From: Streptomyces sp. NBC_00513
Lineage (GTDB): Bacteria > Actinomycetota > Actinomycetes > Streptomycetales > Streptomycetaceae
Assembly (NCBI RefSeq): GCF_041431415.1
Contig: NZ_CP107845.1
Span: forward strand, 2,852,001-2,916,000
DNA length: 64,000 bases
Direction: 5' to 3'
Below the pieces are notes generated by a model that saw only the letters and a program-made list of their open reading frames with translations, searched no databases and was not told the DNA's origin. A program made the position numbers and the translations under genes. Positions 53,849 to 62,820 of this stretch are shown piece by piece (the stretch's first letter is position 1; each line of letters opens with the position of its first letter).

Positions 53849-55294
53849 CTAGAACGGCCGGAACTCGTCGTACTCCTGCTGGGCGGAGTCGCCGCGCTTG
53901 GCGTCCTTCTCCTTGCGGCGCGTGGTGGCCGGGCGCGGTGCGTCCAGGCGGTGGTCCTCGCCTCGGCGGCCCAGCATCTCGGCGCCGGCCATGACGGTCG
54001 GCTCCCAGTCGAAGACGACGGAGTTCTCGTCGGAGCCGATGGCGACGCCGTCACCGGCGCGGGCGCCGGCCTTCTTCAGCGCCTCCTCGACGCCGAGCCG
54101 GGCGAGGCGGTCGGCGAGGTAGCCGACGGCCTCGTCGTTGTTGAAGTCGGTCTGGCGGACCCAGCGCTCGGGCTTCTCGCCGCGCACCTGGTAGACGTCC
54201 TCGACCTCGTCGTAGGTGACGGTGAAGCCGGAGTCGTCGACGGCCTTCGGACGGATGACGATGCGGGTCGCCTCCTCCTTCGGCTTGCGGGAGCGGGCCT
54301 TGGCGATGACCTCGGCGAGGAAGTACGAGAGCTCCTTGAGGCCCGTACGGGACACCGCGGAGACCTCGAAGACCTTGTAACCGCGTGCCTCCAGGTCGGG
54401 GCGCACCATGTCGGCGAGGTCCTGGCCGTCCGGGATGTCGACCTTGTTGAGGACGACGAGGCGGGGCCGCTTCTCCAGTCCGCCGCCGTACAGCCGCAGC
54501 TCTTCCTCGATGACGTCGAGGTCGGCGAGCGGGTCGCGGTCCGACTCCAGGGTGGCGGTGTCGAGCACGTGCACGAGGATCGAGCAGCGCTCGACGTGGC
54601 GCAGGAACTCCAGGCCGAGGCCCTTGCCCTGGCTCGCGCCGGGGATCAGGCCCGGGACGTCGGCGATCGTGTAGACCGTCGAACCGGCCGTGACGACGCC
54701 CAGGTTCGGGACCAGGGTGGTGAAGGGGTAGTCCGCGATCTTCGGCTTGGCCGCGGAGAGGACCGAGATCAGCGAGGACTTGCCGGCGCTCGGGAAGCCG
54801 ACCAGCGCCACGTCGGCGACGGTCTTGAGCTCCAGGACGATGTCCCCGGTGGTGCCGGGGACGCCGAGGAGGGCGAAGCCGGGCGCCTTGCGGCGGGCCG
54901 AGGAGAGCGCCGCGTTGCCGAGGCCGCCGCGGCCGCCCTCACCGGCGACGTAGGTGGTGCCCTGGCCGACGAGGTCGGCGAGGACGTTGCCCTCCTTGTC
55001 GAGGACGACGGTGCCGTCCGGCACGGGCAGGATCAGGTCCTGGCCGTCCTTGCCGGAACGGTTGTCGCCGGCGCCGGGCTGACCGTTGGTGGCCTTGCGG
55101 TGCGGGCTGTGGTGGTAATCCAGCAGGGTGGTGATCGCCTGCTCCACCACGAGGATGACGTCGCCGCCGCGGCCGCCGTTTCCGCCGTCGGGGCCGCCGA
55201 GCGGCTTGAACTTCTCCCGGTGAACGGAGGCGCAGCCGTGGCCCCCGTTACCCGCGGCGACGTGCAGCTCGACGCGGTCCACGAAGGTGGTCAT
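53849..55294 (-). CDS. obg: Obg GTPase
   Basis: 481 aa. Gly-rich OBG domain ([34 protein letters not shown]), G domain with [12 protein letters not shown] (G1), [20 protein letters not shown] (switch I/II, G3 DVPG) and NKVD (G4), then the OCT domain. Binds the 50S subunit and takes part in ribosome assembly and stress control; in Streptomyces it affects sporulation. Part of rplU-rpmA-obg operon, though a strong hairpin stands before it. Confidence 0.97.
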   Translation of the reverse strand: MTTFVDRVELHVAAGNGGHGCASVHREKFKPLGGPDGGNGGRGGDVILVVEQAITTLLDYHHSPHRKATNGQPGAGDNRSGKDGQDLILPVPDGTVVLDKEGNVLADLVGQGTTYVAGEGGRGGLGNAALSSARRKAPGFALLGVPGTTGDIVLELKTVADVALVGFPSAGKSSLISVLSAAKPKIADYPFTTLVPNLGVVTAGSTVYTIADVPGLIPGASQGKGLGLEFLRHVERCSILVHVLDTATLESDRDPLADLDVIEEELRLYGGGLEKRPRLVVLNKVDIPDGQDLADMVRPDLEARGYKVFEVSAVSRTGLKELSYFLAEVIAKARSRKPKEEATRIVIRPKAVDDSGFTVTYDEVEDVYQVRGEKPERWVRQTDFNNDEAVGYLADRLARLGVEEALKKAGARAGDGVAIGSDENSVVFDWEPTVMAGAEMLGRRGEDHRLDAPRPATTRRKEKDAKRGDSAQQEYDEFRPF

Positions 55295-55371
55295 GGGTGT
55301 TCCTCCAGATACATACGGGAATGTCCCGGGCAGGCCTTGCCGCCCATTAAACGTGTCTATGTGACAACGCG

Positions 55372-55428
55372 CCGAGGGCGGACCTCTCTTCCCGGCTTCC
55401 GCCGGGAAGAGTTGAGATCCGCCCTCGG
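55372..55428. terminator. Long hairpin between rpmA and obg
   Basis: Arms CCGAGGGCGGA/TCCGCCCTCGG and inner CTCTTCCCGGC/GCCGGGAAGAG form a long two-part stem after rpmA (stop 55465, minus strand). Not followed by a clear T-run; may be a partial terminator or RNA processing site reducing obg relative to the ribosomal proteins. Confidence 0.7.
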
Positions 55429-55464
55429 GGTGTTACGAACGCGTGTGATGCAGCAGGAGCTGGA

Positions 55465-55719
55465 TCAGGCGGCCGGAACGATGTTGACGACCTTGCGGCC
55501 ACGGTGCGTGCCGAACTGGACCGAACCGGCCTGCAGCGCGAACAGCGTGTCGTCGCCACCACGACCGACACCCGAGCCCGGGTGGAAGTGGGTGCCGCGC
55601 TGGCGGACGAGGATCTCGCCGGCGGAAACGACCTGACCGCCGAAGCGCTTCACGCCGAGCCGCTGAGCATTGGAATCGCGCCCGTTCCGAGTGGACGATG
55701 CGCCCTTCTTGTGTGCCAT
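55465..55719 (-). CDS. rpmA: 50S ribosomal protein L27
   Basis: 84 aa: [20 protein letters not shown] with the usual [20 protein letters not shown] and GDDTLFAL. Typical length. N-terminus reaches the peptidyl-transferase centre. Downstream of rplU with a 13-base gap. Confidence 0.98.
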   Translation of the reverse strand: MAHKKGASSTRNGRDSNAQRLGVKRFGGQVVSAGEILVRQRGTHFHPGSGVGRGGDDTLFALQAGSVQFGTHRGRKVVNIVPAA

Positions 55720-55732
55720 GTCTCAGTCCCTT

Positions 55733-56053
55733 TTACTTCGCAGCCGCGGGGATACCGGTGACCTTGATCGCCGTGTACTGCTGGCGGTGACCCTGGCGAC
55801 GGCGGTAGCCGGTCTTGTTCTTGTAGCGCAGGATGTCGATCTTGGCGCCCTTGTGGTGGTCCACGATCTCGGCCTGGACCTTGATCCCGGCCAGCACCCA
55901 CGGGTCGCTGGTCACGGCGTCGCCGTCGACAACGAGCAGGGTCGAGAGCTCGACCGTGTCGCCAACCTTGGCAGTGGAAATCTTGTCAACCTCAACGATG
56001 TCACCAACAGCAACCTTGTGCTGGCGACCACCGCTGCGCACGATGGCGTACAC
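55733..56053 (-). CDS. rplU: 50S ribosomal protein L21
   Basis: 106 aa, GTG at 56053 ([20 protein letters not shown]), the conserved L21 start; the longer frame to 56119 is leader. Ends with [20 protein letters not shown]. First gene of the rplU-rpmA-obg operon. Confidence 0.98.
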   Translation of the reverse strand: MYAIVRSGGRQHKVAVGDIVEVDKISTAKVGDTVELSTLLVVDGDAVTSDPWVLAGIKVQAEIVDHHKGAKIDILRYKNKTGYRRRQGHRQQYTAIKVTGIPAAAK

Positions 56054-56257
56054 GCGGATCTCTCTCTCACTCGGGACGGATGCTCCTGAAGCCAGCCGCT
56101 CACACGGGCCGAGGCCCACGGTGATCCGGATTGGACGAGCGGCCTCTCCCCGGCGACGCGCACGCGCGAGGCGCGTACACGGACGTACAGAGGAGGAGGG
56201 TGCTCAGGAGCGCGACGCGCACTAGACGGAAAATCATCTAGGACATGCCGACGGTCT

Positions 56258-56286
56258 AGGTTACGGGCCTGGTTCCAGGGGGTCAA
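56258..56286 (-). promoter_or_regulatory. Promoter of the rplU-rpmA-obg operon
   Basis: On the minus strand TTGACC (56286-56281) and TAACCT (56263-56258) are separated by 17 bases, a good vegetative sigma (HrdB-type) promoter. The leader from there to the rplU GTG is about 200 bases, long enough for regulation. Confidence 0.75.
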
Positions 56287-56301
56287 ACCGGGCCCCGAAC
56301 G

Positions 56302-56335
56302 CCCGTGGGCCCCGCCGTTCGGCGGGGCCCACGGG
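56302..56335 (-). terminator. Terminator of the RNase E/G gene
   Basis: Near-perfect inverted repeat CCCGTGGGCCCCGCC/GGCGGGGCCCACGGG with GTTC loop, 11 bases behind the rne stop. Confidence 0.92.
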
Positions 56336-56346
56336 TGTGACGCGGA

Positions 56347-59300
56347 TCAGGCCTCGGTGGGAGCCGAGACGGACGGGAGCGCCTGCTGCTCCGCCGCCGC
56401 GGTCTTCTTCGTGGCCCGCTTCGCCGGCGCCTTCTTGGCCGTGGTGGCGGCCTTCTTGGCGACGGTCTTCTTCGCGGCGGTCTTGGTGGCCGCCGCCTTC
56501 TTGGCCGGGGCCTTCTTCGCCGCGGTGGTCGCCTTCTTGGCCGGAGCCTTGCGGGCGGCCTTCTTCTTCACCGGCGCCTCGGGCTCGACGTCGGCTTCGA
56601 CCGGGGCCGCCTCGGGCTCCGACTCGGCTGCCGCAGCGGCCTCGACGACCAGGACGGCCGCCTCGGCCGCGCCCGCCGGGGAACCGGCGGGTGCGGTGGC
56701 CTTGCGGGTGGCACGGCGACGCGGGCGGGCCGGAGCGGCGTCCGCGACGGGCTCGGCCACCGGCTCGGCCGGGGTCTCGACGACGACCGGCTCGGGCTCC
56801 GGCTCGACGACGGGCTCGACGACCGCCTCCACGACCGGCTCCGGCTCCGCGGCGGCCTCGGCGGCGACCGCGGGGGCACCCGCCGGGGCGGTGGCCTTGC
56901 GGGTGGCACGGCGACGCGTACGACCCTTGGGGGCCTCCTCGACCACCGGCTCCGCGACGTCCTCGGTCTCGACCGGGGCGACGGCGACGGGCTCGGGCTC
57001 GACGACGGTCACCGGCTCGGCGACGGGCTCCACGACCGGCTCGGGCTCGGCCACGACGGCCGGGGCCCGCTCCGGGGCCACCGCGCCGCGCGGGGCGCCC
57101 GCCGGAGCGGTCGCCTTGCGGGTGGCACGGCGACGGTTGCGTCGACCGCTCACGCCGGAGGCCGCGGCCTCCGCCTCGGCCCGGCTGCCGTACAGCTCCT
57201 CGTCCGGGACGAACTCCGGCTCGGGCAGCGCGCGGGGCGCGGAGACCTCGGCGGCCAGTTCCTCCTCGGTCTCGTAGACCTCGGCGTCACCGGTGTCGGT
57301 CGACTCGACCGACTCGACGTCGTGGTCGTGGTCCTGGGTACGGCCGCCGCGGCGCTTGGAGCGCTTGCCGTTGCCGCCGCCACCGACCACGGTCGGGGTC
57401 TCCATGTGGACGATGACGCCGCGACCGTTGCAGTGGACGCAGGTCTCGGAGAAGGACTCCAGCAGGCCCTGGCCCACCCGCTTGCGGGTCATCTGGACCA
57501 GGCCCAGCGAGGTGACCTCGGCCACCTGGTGCTTCGTGCGGTCGCGGCCCAGGCACTCCAGCATGCGCCGCAGGACCAGGTCGCGGTTGGACTCCAGGAC
57601 CATGTCGATGAAGTCGATGACGACGATGCCGCCCAGGTCGCGCAGCCGCAGCTGGCGCACGATCTCCTCGGCCGCCTCCAGGTTGTTCCTGGTGACGGTC
57701 TCTTCGAGGTTGCCGCCCTGACCGGTGAACTTGCCGGTGTTGACGTCGATGACGATCATCGCCTCGGTCTTGTCGATCACGAGGGAGCCGCCCGAGGGCA
57801 GCCACACCTTGCGGTCGAGCGCCTTGGCGAGCTGCTCGTCGATCCGGTACGTCGCGAAGACGTCGACCTCGGAGGTCCAGCGCGAGAGCCGGTCGGCCAG
57901 GTCCGGGGCCACGTGGTTCACGTAGCCGTGGATGGTCTCCCAGGCGGTGTCACCGCTGACGATGACCTTCGAGAAGTCCTCGTTGAAGATGTCGCGCACG
58001 ACGCGGACGGTCATGTCCGGCTCGCCGTACAGGAGGCTCGGCGAAGAGGTCGAGATCTGCTTCGACTTCTTCTGGATGTCCTCCCACTGGGCCTGGAGGC
58101 GCTCGACGTCACGGCGCAGCTCGTCCTCGCTCGCGCCCTCGGCGGCGGTGCGCACGATGACGCCCGCGTCCTCGGGGACGATCTTCTTGAGGATGGTCTT
58201 GAGGCGCGCGCGCTCGGTGTCGGGCAGCTTGCGACTGATACCGGTCATCGAGCCCTCGGGCACGTAGACGAGGTAGCGGCCGGGCAGCGAGACCTGGCTG
58301 GTCAGACGGGCGCCCTTGTGGCCGATCGGGTCCTTGGTGACCTGCACCAGGACCGACTGGCCGGACTTGAGGGCGGACTCGATGCGGCGGGGGCCGTGGG
58401 CCATGCCGAGCGCCTCGAAGTTGACCTCACCGGCGTAGAGGACCGCGTTGCGGCCCTTGCCGATGTCGATGAAGGCGGCCTCCATCGACGGCAGCACGTT
58501 CTGGACCTTGCCCAGGTAGACGTTGCCGACGTAGGAGGTGGCCTCCTCCTTGTTGACGTAGTGCTCGACGAGCACGTCGTCCTCGAGGACGCCGATCTGG
58601 GTGCGCTCGCCGGCCTGGCGGACGACCATCACGCGCTCGACGGCCTCACGACGGGCCAGGAACTCGGCCTCGGTGATGATCGGCACGCGGCGGCGGCCCT
58701 GCTCGCGGCCTTCGCGACGGCGCTGCTTCTTCGCCTCCAGGCGGGTCGAGCCCTTGATGGACTGGACCTCGTCGGAGGAGGTGGAACCGGAACCGGCGGC
58801 GGACTCGGAGCGCTCGCGCGCGGGGCGCGGCTCGCGCACCTTGACGACGGTGCGTACGCCGTCCTCTTCGGCCGCGTCGGCGTCGGTACCGCCGTCGCCG
58901 CTGCGACGGCGGCGACGCCGGCGACGCCGGCTGGAGCTGGAGCCGAGGGCGCCCTCGTCGGACTCGTCGTCCTCCTCGGCGGATTCCTCTTCGCTCTCCT
59001 GGTCGGCGGACTCGGCCTCGGTGTCCTCGTCGGTGGACTCGTCGAGGTCGGCGGACTCGCCGCGACGGCGGCGACGGCCACCACGACGACGGCGACGCGA
59101 CGGACGCTCGCCGTCGTTCTCGTTGTCGTCCTCGTCGAGGTCGGCGGAGTCGGCCTCGGTCTCCTCGGCCTCGTGGAGCTCCACGTCGGCGAGGGAGACG
59201 GGGGCGGACTCGACGGCCGGGGCCGCGGGCTCGGCGGCGCCGCGACCGCGGCGACGGCGACGGCCGGCCGGCTGGGCGGCGGGGGCCTGTACGGCCTCGG

Positions 59301-60474
59301 CCACGACCTCCGTGTCGTCCTCGTCCTCTTCGTCGTCGACCTGGCCGGCGGCGGCAGCGGCAGCGGCCGCCATGGCGGCGGTCTCCGGGGTCTGGAACAT
59401 CGGCTCGGCGAACACCGGGGCCTGGAACACGGCCACGGCGGGGCGGGCCGCGCGACGGCCGGCGCGGGACTGGGCCGGCGCGGCGGGCGCCTCGGCCTCG
59501 GCGGCGGGCTGCGCGGGGGCGGCGGGGGTGACGGCGCCGGAGCGGGTGGCGCGGCGACGGCCGCCGCGCTTCGGGGAGTCCACTGCGTCGGCGACGGTGA
59601 CGGTGGCCTTGGAGGCGACCGGGGCCTCGGCGGCCGGCGCGGGGGTCTCGACCGCGGGGGCCGGGGCGGCCTCGGCGGCGGGAGCGGCCGGCGCGGTCAC
59701 GGCGCGGGTGGCACGGCGACGGGCACGCGGCGCGGAGGCGGCGGACTCCTCGACGGCGGGAGCGGCCGGGGTCTCGACGACCGGGGCCTCGACCGGGGTC
59801 TCCACGACAGCCTCGGCCGTCGGAGCGGCCGGCGCGGTGACGGCGCGGGTCGCACGGCGACGGGCACGCGGCGCGGAGGCGGCGGACTCCTCGACGGCGG
59901 GAGCGGCCGGGGTCTCGACGACCGGGGCCTCGACCGCGGGCGCCGGGGTGGCGGCCTCGGCGGCGGGAGCGGCCGGCGCGGTCACGGCGCGGGTCGCACG
60001 GCGACGGGCACGCGGGGCCGGGGCGACCGGGTCCTCGACGGCGGCGGGCTCTTCCAGGGCGACCTCGGCGGCGGGTGCCTCCGGGGCGGTGACGGCGCGG
60101 GTGGCGCGGCGACGGGCACGCGGCGCGGGGGCTGCGGGCTCCTCGACGGCGGGAGCGGCCGGGGTCTCGACGACCGGGGCCTCGACCGCGGGCGCCGGGG
60201 TGGCGGCCTCGGCGGCGGGAGCGGCCGGCGCGGTCACGGCGCGGGTCGCACGGCGACGGGCACGCGGCGCGGGGGCTGCGGGCTCCTCGACGGCGGGAGC
60301 GGCGGGGGCGGCGGCCGGGGTCTCGGTCACGGCCTCGGCGGCGGTGGCGCCGGGCGGGCCCGCGGGCCGGGAGGCGGCGCGGCGACGCCTGCGCGGGGGC
60401 AGGTTGTCGCTGGGGCTTCCACCGTCGGCGTTGCCGGCGGTGTGGTTGTTCTCAGACGTTTCGTTGTTGAGCAT
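56347..60474 (-). CDS. rne: Ribonuclease E/G (RNase ES type), 1375 aa
   Basis: Start ATG at 60474 (MLNNETSENNHTAGNADGGS). The catalytic core is in the middle: S1-like domain at about residues 640-690 (NVYLGKVQNVLPSMEAAFID, KGRNAVLYAGEVNFE), DNase I-like domain with metal aspartates (MIVIDVNTGKF, VVIDFIDM) and Zn-link CVHCNGRG at about 1015. On both sides are very long low-complexity arms: N-terminal imperfect repeats around RARRRATRAVTAP with Glu/Ala/Pro spacers (residues 70-390) and acidic/Arg-rich stretches; C-terminal RRRATRKATAPAG repeats and a lysine/alanine histone-H1-like tail (KKAPAKKA). This inverted layout (core flanked by arms) matches the Streptomyces RNase ES. Degradosome scaffold and mRNA/rRNA processing. 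Confidence 0.95.
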   Translation of the reverse strand: MLNNETSENNHTAGNADGGSPSDNLPPRRRRRAASRPAGPPGATAAEAVTETPAAAPAAPAVEEPAAPAPRARRRATRAVTAPAAPAAEAATPAPAVEAPVVETPAAPAVEEPAAPAPRARRRATRAVTAPEAPAAEVALEEPAAVEDPVAPAPRARRRATRAVTAPAAPAAEAATPAPAVEAPVVETPAAPAVEESAASAPRARRRATRAVTAPAAPTAEAVVETPVEAPVVETPAAPAVEESAASAPRARRRATRAVTAPAAPAAEAAPAPAVETPAPAAEAPVASKATVTVADAVDSPKRGGRRRATRSGAVTPAAPAQPAAEAEAPAAPAQSRAGRRAARPAVAVFQAPVFAEPMFQTPETAAMAAAAAAAAGQVDDEEDEDDTEVVAEAVQAPAAQPAGRRRRRGRGAAEPAAPAVESAPVSLADVELHEAEETEADSADLDEDDNENDGERPSRRRRRGGRRRRRGESADLDESTDEDTEAESADQESEEESAEEDDESDEGALGSSSSRRRRRRRRRSGDGGTDADAAEEDGVRTVVKVREPRPARERSESAAGSGSTSSDEVQSIKGSTRLEAKKQRRREGREQGRRRVPIITEAEFLARREAVERVMVVRQAGERTQIGVLEDDVLVEHYVNKEEATSYVGNVYLGKVQNVLPSMEAAFIDIGKGRNAVLYAGEVNFEALGMAHGPRRIESALKSGQSVLVQVTKDPIGHKGARLTSQVSLPGRYLVYVPEGSMTGISRKLPDTERARLKTILKKIVPEDAGVIVRTAAEGASEDELRRDVERLQAQWEDIQKKSKQISTSSPSLLYGEPDMTVRVVRDIFNEDFSKVIVSGDTAWETIHGYVNHVAPDLADRLSRWTSEVDVFATYRIDEQLAKALDRKVWLPSGGSLVIDKTEAMIVIDVNTGKFTGQGGNLEETVTRNNLEAAEEIVRQLRLRDLGGIVVIDFIDMVLESNRDLVLRRMLECLGRDRTKHQVAEVTSLGLVQMTRKRVGQGLLESFSETCVHCNGRGVIVHMETPTVVGGGGNGKRSKRRGGRTQDHDHDVESVESTDTGDAEVYETEEELAAEVSAPRALPEPEFVPDEELYGSRAEAEAAASGVSGRRNRRRATRKATAPAGAPRGAVAPERAPAVVAEPEPVVEPVAEPVTVVEPEPVAVAPVETEDVAEPVVEEAPKGRTRRRATRKATAPAGAPAVAAEAAAEPEPVVEAVVEPVVEPEPEPVVVETPAEPVAEPVADAAPARPRRRATRKATAPAGSPAGAAEAAVLVVEAAAAAESEPEAAPVEADVEPEAPVKKKAARKAPAKKATTAAKKAPAKKAAATKTAAKKTVAKKAATTAKKAPAKRATKKTAAAEQQALPSVSAPTEA
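58890..60330. repeat. Repeats coding for the N-terminal arm of RNase E
   Basis: Five or six imperfect copies of a unit of about 120-165 bases, each coding for RARRRATRAVTAP followed by an Ala/Val/Glu/Pro spacer, are densest between 59690 and 60280. Because of near identity this is a hotspot for slippage and assembly error. Confidence 0.8.
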
Positions 60475-60711
60475 TGCGGGCGGTTCTCCCGTCACGCTCC
60501 CGGGCGCCGCGGCTGACATCCGGTCCGGCACGGCGCCGCGTAATGAGCGCGGAGCCGGCCTCCGGGGCGCGTTCGCCACACGGGAGCTCAGTTTCATGGC
60601 CGCCGGTTCCGTACGTGTTGTCCGTACGGCCTGGCGGAAGTCTTCAGGTTTGTGTGCGCTGCCCGGCACAGGAGGCTTCCGAGTGCCAGGGCGGCGCGAC
60701 AACGGCGTTCC

Positions 60712-61533
60712 TTACGCGGCGGGACCTTCCGGCGCCTTCGCGTCGGCGGCTACGGCGGCCGTGGGTGGGGCGGCCGTGACAGCCTCGCGGTCGGGCGCGA
60801 GCGGGTCGGTCACCGTGCCGGACTCCTCGTCGAAGAGCCCCTGCGCCAGCCTGGTCACCGCTGCGGGGACCGGCGGCGCCAGGTCGGCCACAGCTCGGAG
60901 ACCGGACAGGACGTCGTCGGGTCGTACGGCAGGTGTCAAATGCCGAACAACCAGCCGCAGTATCGCACAAGCATTGTCCAGAGGCCTATCAGCCGGGGCC
61001 GGATGTGCTTCGAGACTGACCACGGCGCCGCGCGTGTCGAAGGTCCGCATGCCGTTCTTGGTGCGGCGCTGGACCTCGACGGCCTCGGCCGCGAGGAACG
61101 CGGCCACGGCCCGCTCGGCGTCCGCGGGCTCGACGCCGTCCAGGCGCAGCTCCCACACGGAGGCGGTCAGTCGCTCGGCGAGCCCGGACGTCCTGGCCTC
61201 CACCGCGTCGACGATGTCGAGGCCGACCGGCATCGATTCGTCGAGCAGGATCCGGAGTTTGTCGGGGTCGCGGGGTGCCGCGAGGGCGATCTCCAGGTAC
61301 TCGGCCTCGCTGCCGGTGCCGGTGGGTGCGGCGTTCGCGTAGGAGACCCGGGGGTGGGGGGTGAAGCCTGCCGAGTACGCCATGGGCACCTCGGAGCGGC
61401 GCAGGGCCCGCTCGAAGGCACGCTGGAAGTCTCGGTGGCTGGTGAACCGGAGGCGGCCGCGCTTGGTGTAGCGCAGTCGGATGCGCTGCACCACCGGTGC
61501 GGGAGGCGGGCCTTCGGGCTGTCGCTTGCCCAG
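60712..61533 (-). CDS. TIGR03936-type (radical SAM-linked, DUF2344) protein
   Basis: 273 aa. Typical start region QRIRLRYTKRGRLRFTSHRD and AYSAGFTPHPRVSYANAAPT, ending with a disordered Ala/Pro tail. Homologues occur fused to or next to TIGR03960 radical SAM proteins, here the gene at 62821. The best start is CTG at 61533: AAGGAG lies eight bases upstream and the following GKRQPEGPPPAP matches the usual head of this protein, while the nearest GTG has no ribosome site. Reaction unknown. Confidence 0.85.
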   Translation of the reverse strand: MGKRQPEGPPPAPVVQRIRLRYTKRGRLRFTSHRDFQRAFERALRRSEVPMAYSAGFTPHPRVSYANAAPTGTGSEAEYLEIALAAPRDPDKLRILLDESMPVGLDIVDAVEARTSGLAERLTASVWELRLDGVEPADAERAVAAFLAAEAVEVQRRTKNGMRTFDTRGAVVSLEAHPAPADRPLDNACAILRLVVRHLTPAVRPDDVLSGLRAVADLAPPVPAAVTRLAQGLFDEESGTVTDPLAPDREAVTAAPPTAAVAADAKAPEGPAA

Positions 61534-61618
61534 TGGTTCTTCTCCTTGTGCGGGGCTCCGCGGCTCGCACGTCGCCCTGAGGTCTGGTGAGCCTGCCGGC
61601 CACGCCCCACCGGCCGGC

Positions 61619-62683
61619 TCACCCCTGCCGTTTGTGGAGGGAGATCTCGGGGGCGGGCGTGTTGCCTGCGGCTGTCGTACTACCCAGACTACGCGCCCGT
61701 GACCTCGCCGGTTCCCCGGGAGGAGTACCGAACAGCGCCCGTCGCACCTCGGCGCGCGCCTCGCGCACCGCGGTGCGGGAGGTCCGCCACACCTCCCGGA
61801 CCAGATGTCCGACGGGGGTGGCGATGCGCCGGTGCGCCCAGCGGGCGGGCCGGACCACGAGCCCGCGCCACAGGAGGAGCAGGCCGCGGCCGAGGGCGCG
61901 GCTGATCCGGCCGGCCAGGTACCAGGCTTCGCGCAGCAGGTGTCCGAGGGGGGTGAGGACGTACGTGTACAGCCCCCGCCCGACCGGGGCGAGCACGTAC
62001 CGGTAGGCGCCGACCGCGATCGGGGTGACGACGTACCGCCACAAAGCCACCCAGGGCCAGACGAGCAGCGCCTTCGCCAGCCACCCGAGACCCGCGCCGA
62101 TCCACCGCGCCGACCAGGCCACGCCCCGCCCGACGGGTGCCAGGACGTACCGCCACAAAGCAACCCAGGGCCACACGAAAAGCGCCTTGCCCAGGAACGA
62201 CAGGACGCGGGCGGACCCGTGACCGAGGGGGGTCAGCAGGTGGGCGTACACGGCGCGAGCCAGCCGGGAGATCCCCTGTCCGGCGGGCCGGAGCAGGTAC
62301 CGCAGCAGCGCGCCGCCGATCGGGGCCAGGACGTGGCTGGTCAGGGCACTTCCGAGCCGGGCCAGGCCCTGCCCGACCGGGACCAGGACGTACCGCCACA
62401 GCCCCGCCCAGGGCCAGACGAACACCAGCTTCAGCAGGGTCACGAGGACCAGGCCGAGGGCGCGTGCCACCGGGCGGACGACCGTCCGGTGGCACCAGGA
62501 CAGGCCGCGGCCGATCGGGCCGAAGAGGTGCCGGTTCAGTGTCCGCCCGAACGCCACGAGCAGGTCCCACACCACCCGTACGGGCAGTACGACGAGCACG
62601 GCCACGATCTTCACGGGGATGCGGACGACGCCGACGAGGCAGCCCTCGCCGCCGTTCGCCGGTCGCCCCTTGTCGAGTTCCAT
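61619..62683 (-). CDS. Repeat-containing membrane-associated protein, 354 aa
   Basis: Start ATG at 62683. An internally repetitive, strongly basic and hydrophobic protein: the motif VWPWxxLWRYVLxPVG occurs three times (about residues 88-103, 170-185, 211-226), with shorter PVGxGL and TPLGH units between. Each unit looks like an amphipathic or membrane-embedded helix pair, rich in Trp and Arg. No family is recognised. Between the TIGR03936-type and radical SAM genes on the same strand. Confidence 0.8.
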   Translation of the reverse strand: MELDKGRPANGGEGCLVGVVRIPVKIVAVLVVLPVRVVWDLLVAFGRTLNRHLFGPIGRGLSWCHRTVVRPVARALGLVLVTLLKLVFVWPWAGLWRYVLVPVGQGLARLGSALTSHVLAPIGGALLRYLLRPAGQGISRLARAVYAHLLTPLGHGSARVLSFLGKALFVWPWVALWRYVLAPVGRGVAWSARWIGAGLGWLAKALLVWPWVALWRYVVTPIAVGAYRYVLAPVGRGLYTYVLTPLGHLLREAWYLAGRISRALGRGLLLLWRGLVVRPARWAHRRIATPVGHLVREVWRTSRTAVREARAEVRRALFGTPPGEPARSRARSLGSTTAAGNTPAPEISLHKRQG

Positions 62684-62700
62684 GCAGGTAGGGACACGGG

Positions 62701-62732
62701 ACAGGCCCCCACCGTTGCGGGTGGGGGCCTGT
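62701..62732 (-). terminator. Terminator behind the radical SAM gene
   Basis: Perfect inverted repeat ACAGGCCCCCACC/GGTGGGGGCCTGT with short loop, between the radical SAM stop (62821) and the repeat-protein gene. Confidence 0.92.
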
Positions 62733-62820
62733 CGAGACCGAGGCGTTACCGAATGTGACCGTGGGGCGTCACCCGATGGCCGCCTTCAACGGCCGTCGGG
62801 TCACCGCCTTCGCACGACGG

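Noticed and set aside
58890..60330. Repeats that might be taken for a CRISPR array
   Set aside because: The units are coding, imperfect and of protein-repeat period; there are no unique spacers between identical repeats, and no cas genes.
57322..60516. 1064-aa plus-strand frame across RNase E
   Set aside because: Antisense shadow of the repetitive rne arms; its Gly-rich repeats mirror the Ala/Arg codons on the other strand.
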